Below, piece by piece: positions 10,386 to 21,665 of a stretch of DNA of 64,000 bases; position 1 is the stretch's first letter; each line of letters starts with the position of its first letter. Source of the DNA: Megaustenia siamemsis (lineage: Eukaryota > Mollusca > Gastropoda > Stylommatophora > Ariophantidae); contig JAVIAB010000139.1 of NCBI GenBank assembly GCA_032433765.1, positions 40,965,978 through 41,029,977 on the forward strand. Direction: 5' to 3'. The position numbers and the translations under genes were made by a program. The notes under the pieces are model-generated. The model had not been told where the DNA came from. It worked only from the letters and a program-made list of their open reading frames with translations, and made no database searches.

Positions 10386-10545
10386 AATTGTCATCATTGA
10401 GTGCCGTCTCCGCATAGAAGATTGGCTACCATGTAGCGCCATTCCGCTCTCTCTTTTGCTTTGATGTTGCATGTTGTCATAGGTTGACTTGTCCATGTTT
10501 TCATGTTACTCCTCCATGTTGGTCTTGGTCTACCAAATTTTAATA
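10386..10545 (-). mobile_element. LINE 3' end fragment (family A)
   Basis: Starts with the family A terminus (CATCATTGAGTGCCGTCTCC). The minus strand encodes RPTWRSNMKTWTSQPMTT and WRYMVANLLCGDGTQ. Confidence 0.8.
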
Positions 10546-10680
10546 AGCATATATAATTCTTGGACCATACTTTTTTGGACAATTAATTTCTAGACCCGTA
10601 TTTTTAGGACAATTAATTTCTAGACTATTATTTTTTTGGATAATTAATTTCTAGACCATAATTTTTATTGAAAAATACTT
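10545..10680. repeat. short tandem repeat of ~34 bp, about 4 copies
   Basis: The segment GGACAATTAATTTCTAGAC recurs at 10577, 10609 and (with changes) 10638, separated by T-rich spacers. Confidence 0.75.
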
Positions 10681-10787
10681 TGTAGGCCTCATTTTTTTAA
10701 TTAATATTTTGAACTAGAATTATTTTGAGTAGAGTGTTTCATGACTTTCATCACTTGGACTATAACGTAGTGGACAAGAATTTTGTG

Positions 10788-11803
10788 GTCACTTGTCTTG
10801 AAACCACCTTCTTCGGTTGTGATGTTCAAGGTCGCCTTGATGTCTTGAAACCACCTTCTTCGGTTGTGATGTTCAAGGTCGCCTTGATGTCTTGAAACCA
10901 CCTTCTTCGGTTGTGATGTTCAATGTCGCCTTGATGTCTTGAAACCACCTTCTTCGGTTGTCATGTTCAATGTCGCCTTGATGTCTTGAAACCACCTTCT
11001 TCGGTTGTCATGTTCAATGTCGCCGTGATGTCTTGAAACCACCTTCTTCAGTTGTGATGTTCAAGGTCTCCTTGATGTCTTGAAACCACATTCGTCTGTT
11101 GTCATGTTCAATGTCGCCTTGATGTCTTGAAACCACCTTCTTCGGTTGTGATGTTCAATGTCGCCTTGATGTCTTGAAACCACCTTCTTCGGTTGTGATG
11201 TTCAATGTCGCCTTGATGTCTTGAAACCACCTTCTTCGGTTGTGATGTTCAATGTCGCCTTGATGTCTTGAAACCACCTTCTTCGGTTGTGATGTTCAAT
11301 GTCGCCTTGATGTCTTGAAACCACCTTCTTCGGTTGTGATGTTCAATGTCGCCTTGATGTCTTGAAACCACCTTCTTCGGTTGTGATGTTCAATGTCGCC
11401 TTGATGCCTTGAAACCACCTTCTTCGGTTGTGATGTTCAATGTCGCCTTGATGTCTTGAAACCACCTTCTTCGGTTGTGATGTTCAATGTCGCCTTGATG
11501 TCTTGAAACCACCTTCTTCGGTTGTGATGTTCAATGTCGCCTTGATGCCTTGAAACCACCTTCTTCGGTTGTGATGTTCAATGTCGCCTTGATGTCTTGA
11601 AACCACCTTCTTCGGTTGTGATGTTCAATGTCGCCTTGATGCCTTGAAACCACCTTCTTCGGTTGTGATGTTCAATGTCGCCTTGATGCCTTGAAACCAC
11701 CTTCTTCGGTTGTGATGTTCAATGTCGCCTTGATGTCTTGAAACCACCTTCTTCGGTTGTGATGTTCAATGTCGCCTTGATGCCTTGAAACCACCTTCTT
11801 CTT
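10788..11803. repeat. 47-bp minisatellite, about 21 copies
   Basis: CTTGAAACCACCTTCTTCGG begins at 10891 and again at 10938, a spacing of 47 bp. Each unit also has TTGTGATGTTCAA and GTCGCCTTGATG. Left-hand copies are more diverged (CATTCGTCTG, CTCCTTG), while the central and right copies are almost identical apart from a GATGTC/GATGCC polymorphism, as expected for recent homogenisation. Confidence 0.97.
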
Positions 11804-12085
11804 GGAAGAATCACCACCCAGATGCTTCGCCCAGGAACAATACTTTCCATTATTGTTCTTACCAACCTGCCGTGTCTTTTAACGTGGCCATAGTATGTTA
11901 ATTTATTCTGTAGAATGGTATTTATAAACCAGTTCTTTTTTAATGTTTACGTCGTATGTTTTCATTGATCTTTTTCATTTTCCAACGTATTTTTCTGTAG
12001 CATTTTGTTTCAAATGAATCTATTTTCTTCCTTGCTGTTTTCGAGATTGCCCCTATATCTGTACCCTGCAGGTATTGTGCCACAT
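11804..12085 (-). mobile_element. LINE fragment near the 3' coding end
   Basis: The minus strand encodes a YGHVKRHGRLVRTIME-like stretch followed by IVPGRSIWV, the same FxGHxxR-type tail as other LINE fragments here. The 47-bp array ends directly at it. Confidence 0.55.
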
Positions 12086-12645
12086 GTTCTTCAAGTCGTT
12101 TAATTTGTGTGTGTTGTTATTGCTAATTCTTTTGAACTTTTTCTCGCAGTCTGCATTGTTTGTTCTACAGATCCCAGATATTTTTTTTTCTTTGTTACAA
12201 TTTCAAGTGTTTCAATGTTGATTATGATTAAAAAAAAATTCCGGTTAACCTTCATCAATTACGCTTTACAGACGAACATTACGAAGGTAAATTCATTTAG
12301 AAGATACATCAGAGTGTATAATTAAAGGTATTCTATATTACACATTCTTAACAATTAAACTTTTGAGCTGTTTGGGTCACGGCAACGAAATGCACTTAAA
12401 TGCATCAACATCCGAAACTGCAGTGAAGCTAATTGTGAGGAGAAATAAAAAAAAAAAAATATATATATACAAATAGAAAAAAAAAATAGTATGGTTAAAG
12501 CTTTACGTAACAAGTAGACAATACAAACCAGCGACGTTTCGGCGTAATAAGCCTCAGCAGGAACAGACATACAGCATACGTACAAATATGTATTTAAAAT
12601 AAAAATAAAAAAAATAATTTAAAAAAAAATATATATATATAATAA
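12086..12645. other. AT-rich intron sequence
   Basis: A-rich and AT-repeat stretches (12450-12485 and 12600-12640). No gene or classified element seen. Confidence 0.6.
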
Positions 12646-12647
12646 TA

Positions 12648-12900
12648 GCCGCGATATCTCAGTGGGTAGTGAACTGGACTACAAAGGACAAGGGGTAGGG
12701 TTCGAGCCCAATCGACGGCTTCCGGGTTCACCCAGCCTTAAATGGGTACCGGATTTTTTTCTGGGAAAGTAGAGCAGCACGGGCGTAATACCGACCACAT
12801 TACCCCAAAAATCATGTGCTGAAAGTTTGTAAAATATAGGGTCACTAACACCATATTTCCCTATACGCCACTTGGCGTGACGGGGGTACTTTACTTACTT
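12648..12900 (+). mobile_element. tRNA-derived SINE, near full length (SINE-1)
   Basis: The head runs GCCGCGATATCTCAGTGGGT with B-box GGTTCGAGCCC. The body contains CGGCTTCCGGGTTCACCCAG, CCGACCACATTACCCC and CACTTGGCGTGACGGGGGTA. The 3' end is TACTTTACTTACTTTT. Copies at 19.5 and 24.3 kb (plus) and 62.2 kb (minus) allow the element limits to be set by comparison. Confidence 0.92.
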
Positions 12901-12904
12901 TTGT

Positions 12905-13270
12905 TTTTACTTTATATCTTCTTCTACCTTTTAGCTCCCAGTGGAGCATAGGTCTTCAACAAACACTTTCCAAGTCATTCTGTTTTTTGCAATTCTTTTA
13001 AGATCATTCCATGTCTTCCCCATCATCTTCATCTCTGCTTCGATCTGTCTTCTCCAAGAATTCCTTGGTCTTCCTCTTTGTCTTTTCCCCTGGGGATTCC
13101 AAAAAAGGGCCTGTTGTGTAATACTCTCAGTTGGCTTCCGTAGTGTGTGTCCTATCCATCGCCATCGTCTTCGCTGTATCTCTTTATCCACTGGTATTTG
13201 ACCGGTACATTTCCATAATTCCACGTTAGTGACTTTGTCCTGCCATTTCCATCCCTTTATTCTGCGCAAG
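12905..13270 (-). pseudogene. LINE ORF2 C-terminus, open for 112 codons (family E)
   Basis: The minus-strand frame 12,931-13,269 reads KGWKWQDKVTNVELWKCTGQ, then RRRWRWIGHTLRKPTESITQ, QGKRQRGRPRNSWRRQIEAE and a short tail ending VEDLCSTGS. This is the well-known C-terminal module of endonuclease/reverse transcriptase LINEs in invertebrates. The RT and endonuclease are absent, so it is a truncated copy. Smaller relatives lie at 9.5 kb, 16.96-17.09 kb and 20.7 kb. Confidence 0.85.
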
Positions 13271-13735
13271 CATCCATTAATGAAAGTCTGTACCTTCGTG
13301 ACTTTATATATAATAATAATAATAAAATAAGAGCAGCCTAAAATAAAATATGTAAACGCGTAGGATGATATACAAACACAGAGTAGCAGCAGTAATGTGT
13401 TAGAAGGGTCAAGGTAAAGAAATGAAATGTTTACGTGAATATGAGATGGAGCAGCGAAGTGTTAATGTGTACAGGCTTGGTTTGAGATATTGATTCATTA
13501 GTAAATAAAATGTAGTTTACTTTGAAACGGGCGGCCACGTTCAGAAAGAAACAGCTGTTCCCCCGTTTTGATGTTTAGAGTTCACAGCGACATAGATCGA
13601 TGTAAGCTGCTGTCAAGTGTGTTATGTGTAGACATCACTACACGCCGATGTTAATATGACTTGTTTGTGCTTTCACAGTTCAACCATTGCTATTGTAATT
13701 TATACAACAGCTGTCGCTTTCACAGTTGCAACTGC
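13271..13735. other. intron sequence without recognised elements
   Basis: AT-rich, with no TE similarity or coding run identified. Confidence 0.5.
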
Positions 13736-13737
13736 AG

Positions 13738-14434
13738 TTGCTGCTTCTACAGCTACTGCTACTACTATAACTACTACTACTACCACCACTACTACTACTA
13801 CAACCACCACCACTACTACTTCTACTTCTACTACGACTACTACTACTACCACCACCACTACTACTGCTACTACCACTACCACCACTACTACTACTACCAC
13901 CACCACCACTACTACTTCTACTTCTACTACGACTACTACTACTACCACCACCACTACTACTGCTACTACCACTACCACCACTACTACTACTACCACCACC
14001 ACCACTACTACTTCTACTTCTACTACGACTACTACTACTACCACCACCACTACTACTGCTACTACCATTACCACCACTACTACTACTACCACCACCACCA
14101 CTACTACTACTACCACTACCACCACTACTACTACTACAACCACCACCACTACTACTTCTACTTCTACTTCTACTACGACTACTACTACTACTGCTACCAC
14201 CACTACTACTACTGCTACTACTACTACCACCACTACTACTACTGCTACTACTACTACCACCACTACTACTACTGCTACTACTACTACCACCACTACTACT
14301 ACTGCTACTACTACTACCACCACTACTACTACTGCTACTACTACTACTACCACCACTACTACTACTACAACCACCACCACTACTACTTCTACTTCTACTT
14401 CGACTACTACTACTACTACCACCACCACTACTGC

Positions 14435-14467
<33 letters not shown>

Positions 14468-14519
14468 TACTACTACTGCTACTACTACTACCACCACTAC
14501 TACTACTACTACCACCACC

Positions 14520-14554
<35 letters not shown>

Positions 14555-14609
14555 AACCACCACCACCACTACTACTACTACTACTGCCACCACTACTACT
14601 ATTAATACT

Positions 14610-14697
<88 letters not shown>
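13738..14697. repeat. ACT/ACC trinucleotide array with higher-order structure
   Basis: About 950 bp of ACT and ACC triplets with occasional TCT, GCT and ACG. Two higher-order periods are visible. TCTACTTCTACTACG recurs at 13821, 13917 and 14013 (96 bp apart). TGCTACTACTACTACC recurs every 30 bp from about 14213 to 14333. Because the period is 3, three frames stay open (poly-Thr and Tyr/His on plus, poly-Val on minus). These are by-products and I do not call them genes. Confidence 0.95.
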
Positions 14698-14984
14698 TAC
14701 TTGCCTCCTCTCATACTTTTCAAACACCCGGTTGATCGTCTCCTAGGTTTCTCTCTTATTGATGATCTAAGCCCTTAATAATTCTTCTATTAAGACCATT
14801 TAGGAATTTGATATGGCCAAAATCCGCGTGGTTTTTTTACATAATTCAATTTTACTTGCTACTTTTCGCACATCTTCAATTCTTTAAAAATACTTTTTTT
14901 GCATTTTGTTTACTGCTACAACTACACTACAGCTGCTAATGCTATACTTGTTGCAACAATAACAAAGTGCTAATATTACAAATA

Positions 14985-15365
14985 CTTCACCATTATTAAT
15001 GCATTGTGAGCTGTTTCCACATTGAAAGTTGGCTACCAAGAAGCGCCATTTTACCCTGCCTCTTGTCTTGATAGTGCATCTTGCCATAGGTTCAGCTGTC
15101 CATCTTTTGATGTTATCAGTAAACTTTAACCTTGCTCTGCCTCTGCTTCACCTACCCTACCTTGCATCTTCCCTTTCAAGATGACCTTTGGCAGAGTATT
15201 GTGTTTCTTTATATGTCCCAACAATATGTGTCCTTTTCGAATTATGTTTTAAGCAGTTCTTTTTCATTCTCAGTTAGTTCATAACTTCATTTCATTGGTT
15301 CTCTTCTTTCCTTCCAACAGATTCTTCCATTGTTCTGTAAATCCACGTTTATTGTTGGTACTATT
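14985..15365 (-). mobile_element. LINE ORF2 C-terminal fragment (family A)
   Basis: Matches the family A fragment at 6.87-7.29 kb over most of its length. The minus strand includes a WRFLVANFQCG-like stretch, and the right end shows the family's TTTACAGAACAATGG-type sequence. Heavily mutated, no intact frame. Confidence 0.7.
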
Positions 15366-15580
15366 TATATTATTATTGGTAGTAAAAGCAATATTAGTAG
15401 TAACTGTAGCAGTATAAAAAAAATATTGTTGCTTCCATTTATATTATTTGTAGTGGTAAAAGCATTAGTAGTAGTAATTGTAGCAGTATAAAAAAATATA
15501 TTGTTGCTTCTATTTATATTATTTGTAGTGGTAAAAGCAATAGTAGTAGTAACTGTAGCAGTATAAAAAATATTGTTGTT
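15366..15580. repeat. ~70-bp tandem repeat, about 3 copies
   Basis: AACTGTAGCAGTATAAAAA (or AATTG...) recurs at about 15403, 15477 and 15550, linked by ATTTATATTATTTGTAGTGG and GTAAAAGCA. Confidence 0.85.
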
Positions 15581-15654
15581 ACTATTTACATTTGTATACG
15601 CTACAGTTACAACTACTATTGCTTCTGCTACTGTTTACATTAGTATCACTGCTG

Positions 15655-15805
15655 GTACTTCTACTCTTACTACCACTACTACTACTAACTACTACTACTA
15701 CTACTACTACTACTCTTACTACTACTACTACTACTACTACTCTTACTACTACTACTACTACTGCTACTCTTACTACTACTACATGTACTACTACTTCTAC
15801 TAAAC
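15655..15805. repeat. TAC trinucleotide repeat
   Basis: (TAC)n interrupted by TCT triplets roughly every 30 bp. Confidence 0.95.
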
Positions 15806-16218
15806 AACTGCTGCTTCCTTTTATATATTCAATTGTATTATTAGCACTAATTCTAATGATGATAATACATGCTTTAACAGTATATATAGATATATATATA
15901 TTGGCGTCTTGACAGACGGTCGGTAGCAAGCAATCAGGATAAGTCAGTAATTTGGTAAAATATTAGTGTCTTATATGTGGATGCTATTTTGCTGAACAGC
16001 TTCTCCCGTGGCTGAAGCTTCCAATATTGGATAGACAGATTCGACCGCGGAATGAACAATATGTATTTGTTGGTATCTGGTCTCGGTATATATGATTGTA
16101 ATAATAATTACCACATTAATGCATGTATTTATAAATAATAATAATTGCTTCAACAGCAAACCTATTTATATAGCCATAATCAATGTTTCCATTAATACCA
16201 AATGTCTTCTCGCACTAG

Positions 16219-16368
16219 CTGTGATTGCTGCGGAGATGTTCCTGGCCACAAAACTAGCACCGGATCTTCTAGTCCATATCTGGGATCTCTCAGAGTTTGC
16301 CAGGGATGGGAGATTGAGCCCCGAGAAGTTTGCTATTGCCTGTCATCTCCTGCGACACGCAAAACGGG
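16219..16368 (+). CDS. EH-domain protein exon 2: main part of the second EH domain
   Basis: The acceptor TCTCGCACTAG precedes 16219 and the donor GTGAGT follows 16368. Entry phase 1 joins G from exon 1 to CT (Ala), and exit phase is 1. The exon encodes EMFLATKLAPDLLVHIWDLS followed by RDGRLSPEKFAIACHLL. Joined to the end of exon 1 it aligns with a complete EH domain without gaps, including the conserved L-hydrophobic-x-IWDL motif that forms the NPF-binding pocket. The EF-loop (E-F-A-R-D-G-R-L-S-P-E-K) lacks a canonical acidic residue at positions 1/12, so this domain may not bind calcium in the usual way. Some EH domains are known to lack it. Confidence 0.93.
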
Positions 16369-16375
16369 GTGAGTT

Positions 16376-16540
16376 TTTTTTTCTTGTTTTTTTTTTTTTC
16401 GATTTAACCAGCCCTACCCTTTTTCTTTCTTTCAACTTTTCTTGCCCCATTTGTTTGTTTGCTTCATTCATTCTTTCTTTCTTTCTTTCTTTCTTTATTT
16501 ATTTATTTCTGTCTTTCTTTCTTTCTTTCTTACTTTACAC
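16376..16540. repeat. T-rich and TTTC microsatellite
   Basis: T runs followed by (TTTC)n and (ATTT)n directly downstream of the exon 2 donor. Confidence 0.9.
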
Positions 16541-16954
16541 CACTGATGTTTCCATAATGAAGATACCAAAACGAAATCTTCAGAATATCACAGAACCGAT
16601 CCCATCCCCTGATATCCGAGTAGTGGGATCCGATGTTTAGCCCTCTCGGAAAACGGCAAGAAACAGTAAGTCCAGCGTACACTCGCTCACATTAAAGAAT
16701 TCTTGGCAGATAAAAAGTAAGAGAAGAGAAGGCCAAAAATGACAGCTGCCAGGCATCAATTTGTTAAGCAAAACTACCCATGGCGAAGACAGATGTGTTG
16801 GACCTAATGACGCAGTTAGCGATACAACGCATACACGCCCGCTTAGTTAGTAAGCGCTAAGAAGAAACATATTTATGGCATATTTGCTCCGAGGTCACAT
16901 TTCCATTTCCATGGATAGTTCAGATGTGTAAAACATCATTTACATTATCAGCAT

Positions 16955-17095
16955 ATTCTTCTTTCTTTCAATTTCCTGTGGAGCATAGGTTTTCAACAAA
17001 CATTTTCCAAGCCGTTCTGTTTCTTGCCAATCTTTTAAGATCATTCAATGTCTTCCCCATCATCTTCACTACTTCCATCTGTTAGCTTATTAAGC
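16955..17095 (-). mobile_element. LINE fragment (family E)
   Basis: Shares GTGGAGCATAGGTTTTCAAC, CATTTTCCAAGCCGTTCTG and TGTCTTCCCCATCATCTTCA with the family E copy at 12.94-13.05 kb. Confidence 0.85.
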
Positions 17096-17123
17096 CTGTA
17101 AAATGTAAAGTTCATTATTTCAG

Positions 17124-17208
17124 GAGGCTCTCTTGAAGGTCCAGTGGACATCTTCCAGTATGCCCCGCAGCACATCTCACCGTTATCATTGCTGGCACGG
17201 AAAAGAAG
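17124..17208 (+). CDS. EH-domain protein exon 3: post-EH linker
   Basis: The acceptor CATTATTTCAG precedes 17124 and the donor GTATGT follows 17208. Entry phase 1 (Gly) and exit phase 2. It encodes GSLEGPVDIFQYAPQHISPL, then SLLARKRR. The PQHISPLSLL stretch sits where EPS15-type proteins carry a short Pro-containing exit from the EH fold. The chain then becomes basic and leads into the coiled coil of exons 4-7. Confidence 0.87.
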
Positions 17209-17900
17209 GTATGTCTTCAACAGTCATTATTAAGTCTTTTTCATTTTAGCCATCTTAGGCTGTCTCGGTAGCCAGGTTGGGAAACCCACTCGAATGGCTA
17301 ACCCAGTGGTCGACCCAGCGGCTAGCAGAAATTAGTACCAGGGTAGCACCCTGGGAAGGTGATGAATTCCACCTCCCATGATGAGTTTCGATGCTTGAAG
17401 CGACACTATCCAGAAGTCTCCGAACACTTCTGGATAGGCGGCCGAGCAAAAAACTCGCGTGCCAAGACGCTGATTCAAGTCTCGTACTTTACCTTCAGCT
17501 TTACTTCTCCCTTTACCTTTACCGTAGCTGTGTTTTGTTTTCTGACGAAACTGTTTTCTCTTCGAAGCGTGTGCATACTCAAGTTAGCTCAGCTAGTAAT
17601 GAGTAATAAACTCAAGGAAATAAGAAGAGCATTTCGATGATCAAGGAAAATGATCGCATTAACATTAAATACGTGTCTACTGGTGGAGATGATCATATCT
17701 CTCCACATGCAGTTGTTTATAATTTTTGATGTTGATATTTGTGCCATGTCTTTCTCCTAAGCTGATATCGTTTTCTTCTATATCTTATTGCTTCAAAGTT
17801 AACAGAAGATAATGATGGATCGGTCATGTAAGTAGAAGTGATCCAGAAACAATCTCAAAAACTGGAAGTCAAAAGAGGAGCAGACGACCAGCAATATGAC
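17209..17900. other. intron sequence without recognised elements
   Basis: Start of the 6.9-kb intron after exon 3. Some short open frames on both strands show no motif. Confidence 0.5.
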
Positions 17901-18510
17901 GAAGACAGAGAAAACAGAGAAAAGTAGTGTGGGCCAGACATGGGACCTCTTCAAAGATTGACCTTGAACCACACGATGAGGAGGAATGTTGTCGTTTCCC
18001 ATCAAGATGCTAGATGGTGTACTACCACTCACTACTTTGTCAGGACGGATTGTTATTGAATGAAGCTTAACCTTGGAAACAAAATGCGCCAACCAACGAG
18101 TCATCAATAAACAACAACACTAGATCAGAAGGTATGGAAATTAATGGAGGGGCACATCCTGAAAGGAAGAGACCAAACCATCATCTTCAGATTGAGAACC
18201 AATCATGTACCATTGAACAATCACATCAACAGAACACAACGAAAGCAAACTGTAGCATGCCCACTCTATGATCCAACATGAAACAGTAGAACATCACCTT
18301 CTTGACTGTCCAAAGCTCACTGACATCAGAGCAACTCTACTTCCTCAAAGACCTGATAAATGGAAGTCCTTGTATGGAACTACCTCCAAATTTCATTACA
18401 TGGCATTGGGCAGAAGTGTGTCAGCTCACAGGCCTCTAGATCCATAAGAACAGCAACAATGGAGGGACAAGACACTAGGAAATAGAATGCGCTAAAAATT
18501 GCGAACTACG
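17900..18510 (+). mobile_element. decayed LINE C-terminal region (I-type, Cys/His motif)
   Basis: Broken plus-strand frames read QTIIFRLRTNHVPLNNHINR, then TVACPLYDP and HHLLDCPKLTDIRATLL. This matches the layout of the C-terminus of the I-type LINE at 27.4-28.05 kb (VIILRLRTSHNRIRNHMLTK, then VLQDCPQYTDL). Frameshifts and stops are frequent. The 5' boundary is uncertain. Confidence 0.6.
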
Positions 18511-18559
18511 TCTGTTCCTGAATCTGAGAGGTATAAGAGGAAGAAGTATAAGGTAAAGA

Positions 18560-19340
18560 GGAAGAATATATTTGATTCTGCTTTACTTTTTACCTGTAAT
18601 CAGCAAATATCCAACTCTCTTCAATTGTCAAACTGCAAATAGTTACTTAACCTGCTTGATCTGAGCACAGAAACCTACATTTTTATCATCCGCCTGCGAC
18701 AGGACGAGGTACTCAATCTCATAAATCAAAAGATCAAGGTTAATAAAGAAAAAATCTCACAAATTGTTCAAGGTTCTCAAGGCGCTAGCAGATGATTGTT
18801 GACGCCATGTAAAAAGCATGAAGAAGTCATTGATCGACGTGATTGAAGTTCATTGACGATGATTGTGGGGTATATTGATCGATGCTCTGGTTTGGGACCA
18901 CCCATTCCGATTGTGACCAATACAGTTAAATCTTTCAGTACGGAAGGTTTTTATCAATTTAGCGATAGAAATTTCAGAGATAAAATTTGTCTTGTTTTTA
19001 AAATATTAATCTACATGTTTATATTTATCTAACATTTAACATATTATATATGAATTTTTATATAATTAAACAAGGAATTAGATTTCACAAATACCAAGAT
19101 GATACAAGACATGTAAAAATAATACGGTTTGATGACAGTTTACACTAATCAAATTTAGAATGTGTGCGGCTAAACGTACACGGCAGAAATTGACATGGCG
19201 CATGGTGCGTCCAAACGTACGGAACGAGATAAAAGAAAAAACGAGAAACATTTTTGCTTCGACTTGTAGATGTTTCTGAATTTATAATTTTCTTAAAGTT
19301 CTCCTTTATTCAACACTTCAATCCAAACAGCTTTCATTTA
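18560..19340. other. intron sequence without recognised elements
   Basis: AT-rich sequence. No gene or classified repeat seen. Confidence 0.5.
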
Positions 19341-19465
19341 TATGGGATCAGCCATTATAAGTCATACATCGTTAGTTTATGAAAGAACAACAATCATTCT
19401 TAACCACGTAACCTCTTTCTTTCTTTCTTTCTTTAATTTCCATCATCCTACTGCTTGTGACGGGA

Positions 19466-19676
19466 GCCGCGATAGCTCAGTGGTTAAGGAACTGGACTAC
19501 AAAGGACAAGGGGTAGGGTTCGATTACAACCGACGGCTTCCGGGTTCACCCAGCCTTAAATGAGTACCTTGGTTTTTTTCTGGGAAAGTAAAGCGGCACG
19601 GGCGTAAGACCGACCACATTACCCCAAAAATCATGTGCTGAAGGTCTGTAACATGTATGGCCACTAACACCATATT
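19466..19676 (+). mobile_element. SINE-1 copy truncated by a LINE junction
   Basis: The head GCCGCGATAGCTCAGTGGTT and B-box GGTTCGATTACA are well preserved. The body matches the copy at 12.65 kb up to CACTAACACCATATT, where it switches abruptly to family F LINE sequence at 19677. Confidence 0.9.
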
Positions 19677-19975
19677 GAAGATCTCTACATGTGAGATGTG
19701 GTGCTTGAGAAAAGTAACAAACAACACAAGAAGAGATAGAATACCAAATGAAACCATAAGAAAGATGGTAGGAACAAAACCCTGCCAGGAATATATAGAA
19801 CAACAACAACTTAAATGGTTTGGCCACCTGGTCAGAATTAATCCTCAACAATCACCATCAGGGGCGTTCTTCTCGAGAATGCATGGAGAAAGACCAAGAG
19901 GAAGACCCAGAAGAAGATGGATAGATGCAGTGACAGAGACATGTAACAACAAAGTCACTAATTCAGACAGTTCGA
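19677..19975 (+). mobile_element. LINE ORF2 C-terminal fragment (family F)
   Basis: The open frame from 19,657 encodes WCLRKVTNNTRRDRIPNETI, RKMVGTKPCQEYIEQQQLKW, FGHLVRINPQQSPSGAF and a RPRGRPRRRW tail. The same segment lies inverted at 21.66-21.89 kb. The right end passes into a 129-135-bp tandem duplication. Confidence 0.85.
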
Positions 19976-20325
19976 GCAGTTCAAGAACGACAAATGATAT
20001 AAACCACGACACCTTTTAGGTATCAGTGAAAAGAGAAAGAAGAAGATGGATAGATGCAGTGACAGAGACATGTAACAACAAAGGAAAGTCACTAATTCAG
20101 ACAGTTCGAGCAGTTCAAGAACGACAGATGATATAAACCACGACACCTTTTAGGTATCAGTGAAAAGAGAAAAGAAGAAAATGGATAGATGCAGTGACAG
20201 AGACATGTACCAACAAAGGAAAGTCACTAATTCAGACAGTTCGAGCAGCTCAAGAACGACAAATTATATAAACCACATTTTTTTTTAGGTATCAGTGAAA
20301 AGAGAAAAGAAGAAGATGAATGAAA
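19915..20325. repeat. ~130-bp tandem triplication of a LINE 3' segment
   Basis: ATGGATAGATGCAGTGACAG occurs at about 19917, 20046 and 20181. Each copy continues through ACATGTAACAACAAAG, CAGACAGTTCGAGCAG and ACCTTTTAGGTATCAGTG. The spacing differs by a small indel (GGAAA present or absent). Confidence 0.92.
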
Positions 20326-20329
20326 TAAA

Positions 20330-20455
20330 GCTCCAACTCAAACAAGAAGCAGATAGATTAATAAAAAACGAGAATACACGGCGGAATAGAAAAGAAAAAA
20401 AATATTTCTAGGGGCGCTGAAAAATCCATAGTCAACTATGACTGACGGAGCTACT
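20330..20455 (+). mobile_element. LINE 3' tail (family F)
   Basis: Matches the inverted fragment at 9.2-9.34 kb. It lies directly after the triplicated segment, which suggests that it is the 3' end of the same element. Confidence 0.6.
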
Positions 20456-20689
20456 ACTACTAATGAAATTAAGGGTGAAATTGTATTTAATGTAAGAGTA
20501 GTCACATAGTATTTAATGTTTTAAGGAAGTAAAGTGTCATACCCCACCAAACTGAGGGACATGTGCTCTTTGCTCGCTGTTAATACCTACCCATATCTAT
20601 CTCAATGAGTTCATAATTCCTTCCGCTTGAGAGTTTTATGATGGGATTAAACCCCTACCATTTTATCATCAATTTTTTAAGTTTGGCTA

Positions 20690-20760
20690 ACAGAAGATGT
20701 TAACAGAAGTTTGTTGAAGACCTATGCTCCACTGGGAGCTAAAAGGTAGAAGAAGAAGAT
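20690..20760 (+). mobile_element. LINE 3' tail (family E)
   Basis: Contains TTGAAGACCTATGCTCCACT and GGGAGCTAAAAGGTAGAAGA, the reverse complement of the start of the family E copy at 12.9 kb, with an AAG-repeat end. Confidence 0.8.
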
Positions 20761-21185
20761 TTTATCATCAAGGCAGTAAGACTGCGCTACCAATCCTTCT
20801 AAACTGTAATTAGTTAAACACATTTGCGGTCAGAGGGATAGTAAACAATATAATTAAATATGGTAGTTGCATTGTCATGTCTCATAATGAAGATGCATGA
20901 AACGTAGCGTAGTGAGAATTTATTTTTTAAAAATACAACTACGCTGGTGCAGCACTTAATGTATTAAGACTGTTCATTTAAAAATGAACGTAAAGTTTTT
21001 GTTTTATCTTTTTGAAAGAACCATTGTTCTTGTGAGAAAGAAAGTTTTGCCATTTGGAAAGTAAGTTGTTTTTTTTTATTTGTAGAAAAAAAATAGGCGA
21101 ATTAATTTTGAACTATTGTTTTTGTAGAAAAGTAATACTAACGTTTTAGAAATATTTGCTTAGATATCCACATTGTGTGGTGGAC
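20761..21185. other. intron sequence without recognised elements
   Basis: AT-rich, no coding run or classified repeat seen. Confidence 0.5.
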
Positions 21186-21194
21186 AGTGATGAG

Positions 21195-21665
21195 TATATC
21201 ACAAGCTATTGACTATATTGAACAACAAAAACTCATGGTGCGTTTAACAAAAGCTATTGACTATGTTAAAAAACAAACTCATGGGGCGTGTATCACAAGC
21301 TATTGACTATATTGAACAACAAAAACTCAAGGTGCGTATATCACAAGCTATTGACTATATCGAACAACAAAAACGCAAGGTACGTGTATCACAAGCTATT
21401 GACTATTTTGAACAACAAAAACTCATGGTGCGTTTATCAAAAGCTATTGACTATGTTAAAAAAACAAAACTCATGGTGCGTATATCACAAGCAATTGACT
21501 ATATTGAACAACAAAAATTAATGGTGCGTTTATTAAAAGCTATTGACTATATTGAACAACAAAAATTCATGGTGCGTTTATTAAAAGCTATTGACTATAT
21601 TGAACAACAAAAACTCATGGTGCGTATATCACAAGCTATTGACTATATTGAACAACAAAAACCCA
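21195..21665. repeat. 48-bp minisatellite, about 10 copies
   Basis: ATTGACTATATTGAACAACA recurs every 48 bp from 21208, alternating with CTCATGGTGCGT and TATCACAAGCT. Since 48 is divisible by 3, a 164-codon open frame (21,257-21,751) reads a 16-residue repeat (ISQAIDYIEQQKLMVR). The period explains the openness. The array ends exactly where inverted family F LINE sequence begins. Confidence 0.95.

Noticed and set aside
12648..12725. tRNA gene
   Set aside because: A and B boxes are present, but the acceptor stem does not pair cleanly, there is no terminator and the sequence continues into a repeated SINE body found at several loci.
13656..14735. Long open frames of poly-Thr, Tyr/His and poly-Val
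   Set aside because: They follow from a trinucleotide array and are open in several frames at once on both strands. There is no codon bias, start context or domain.
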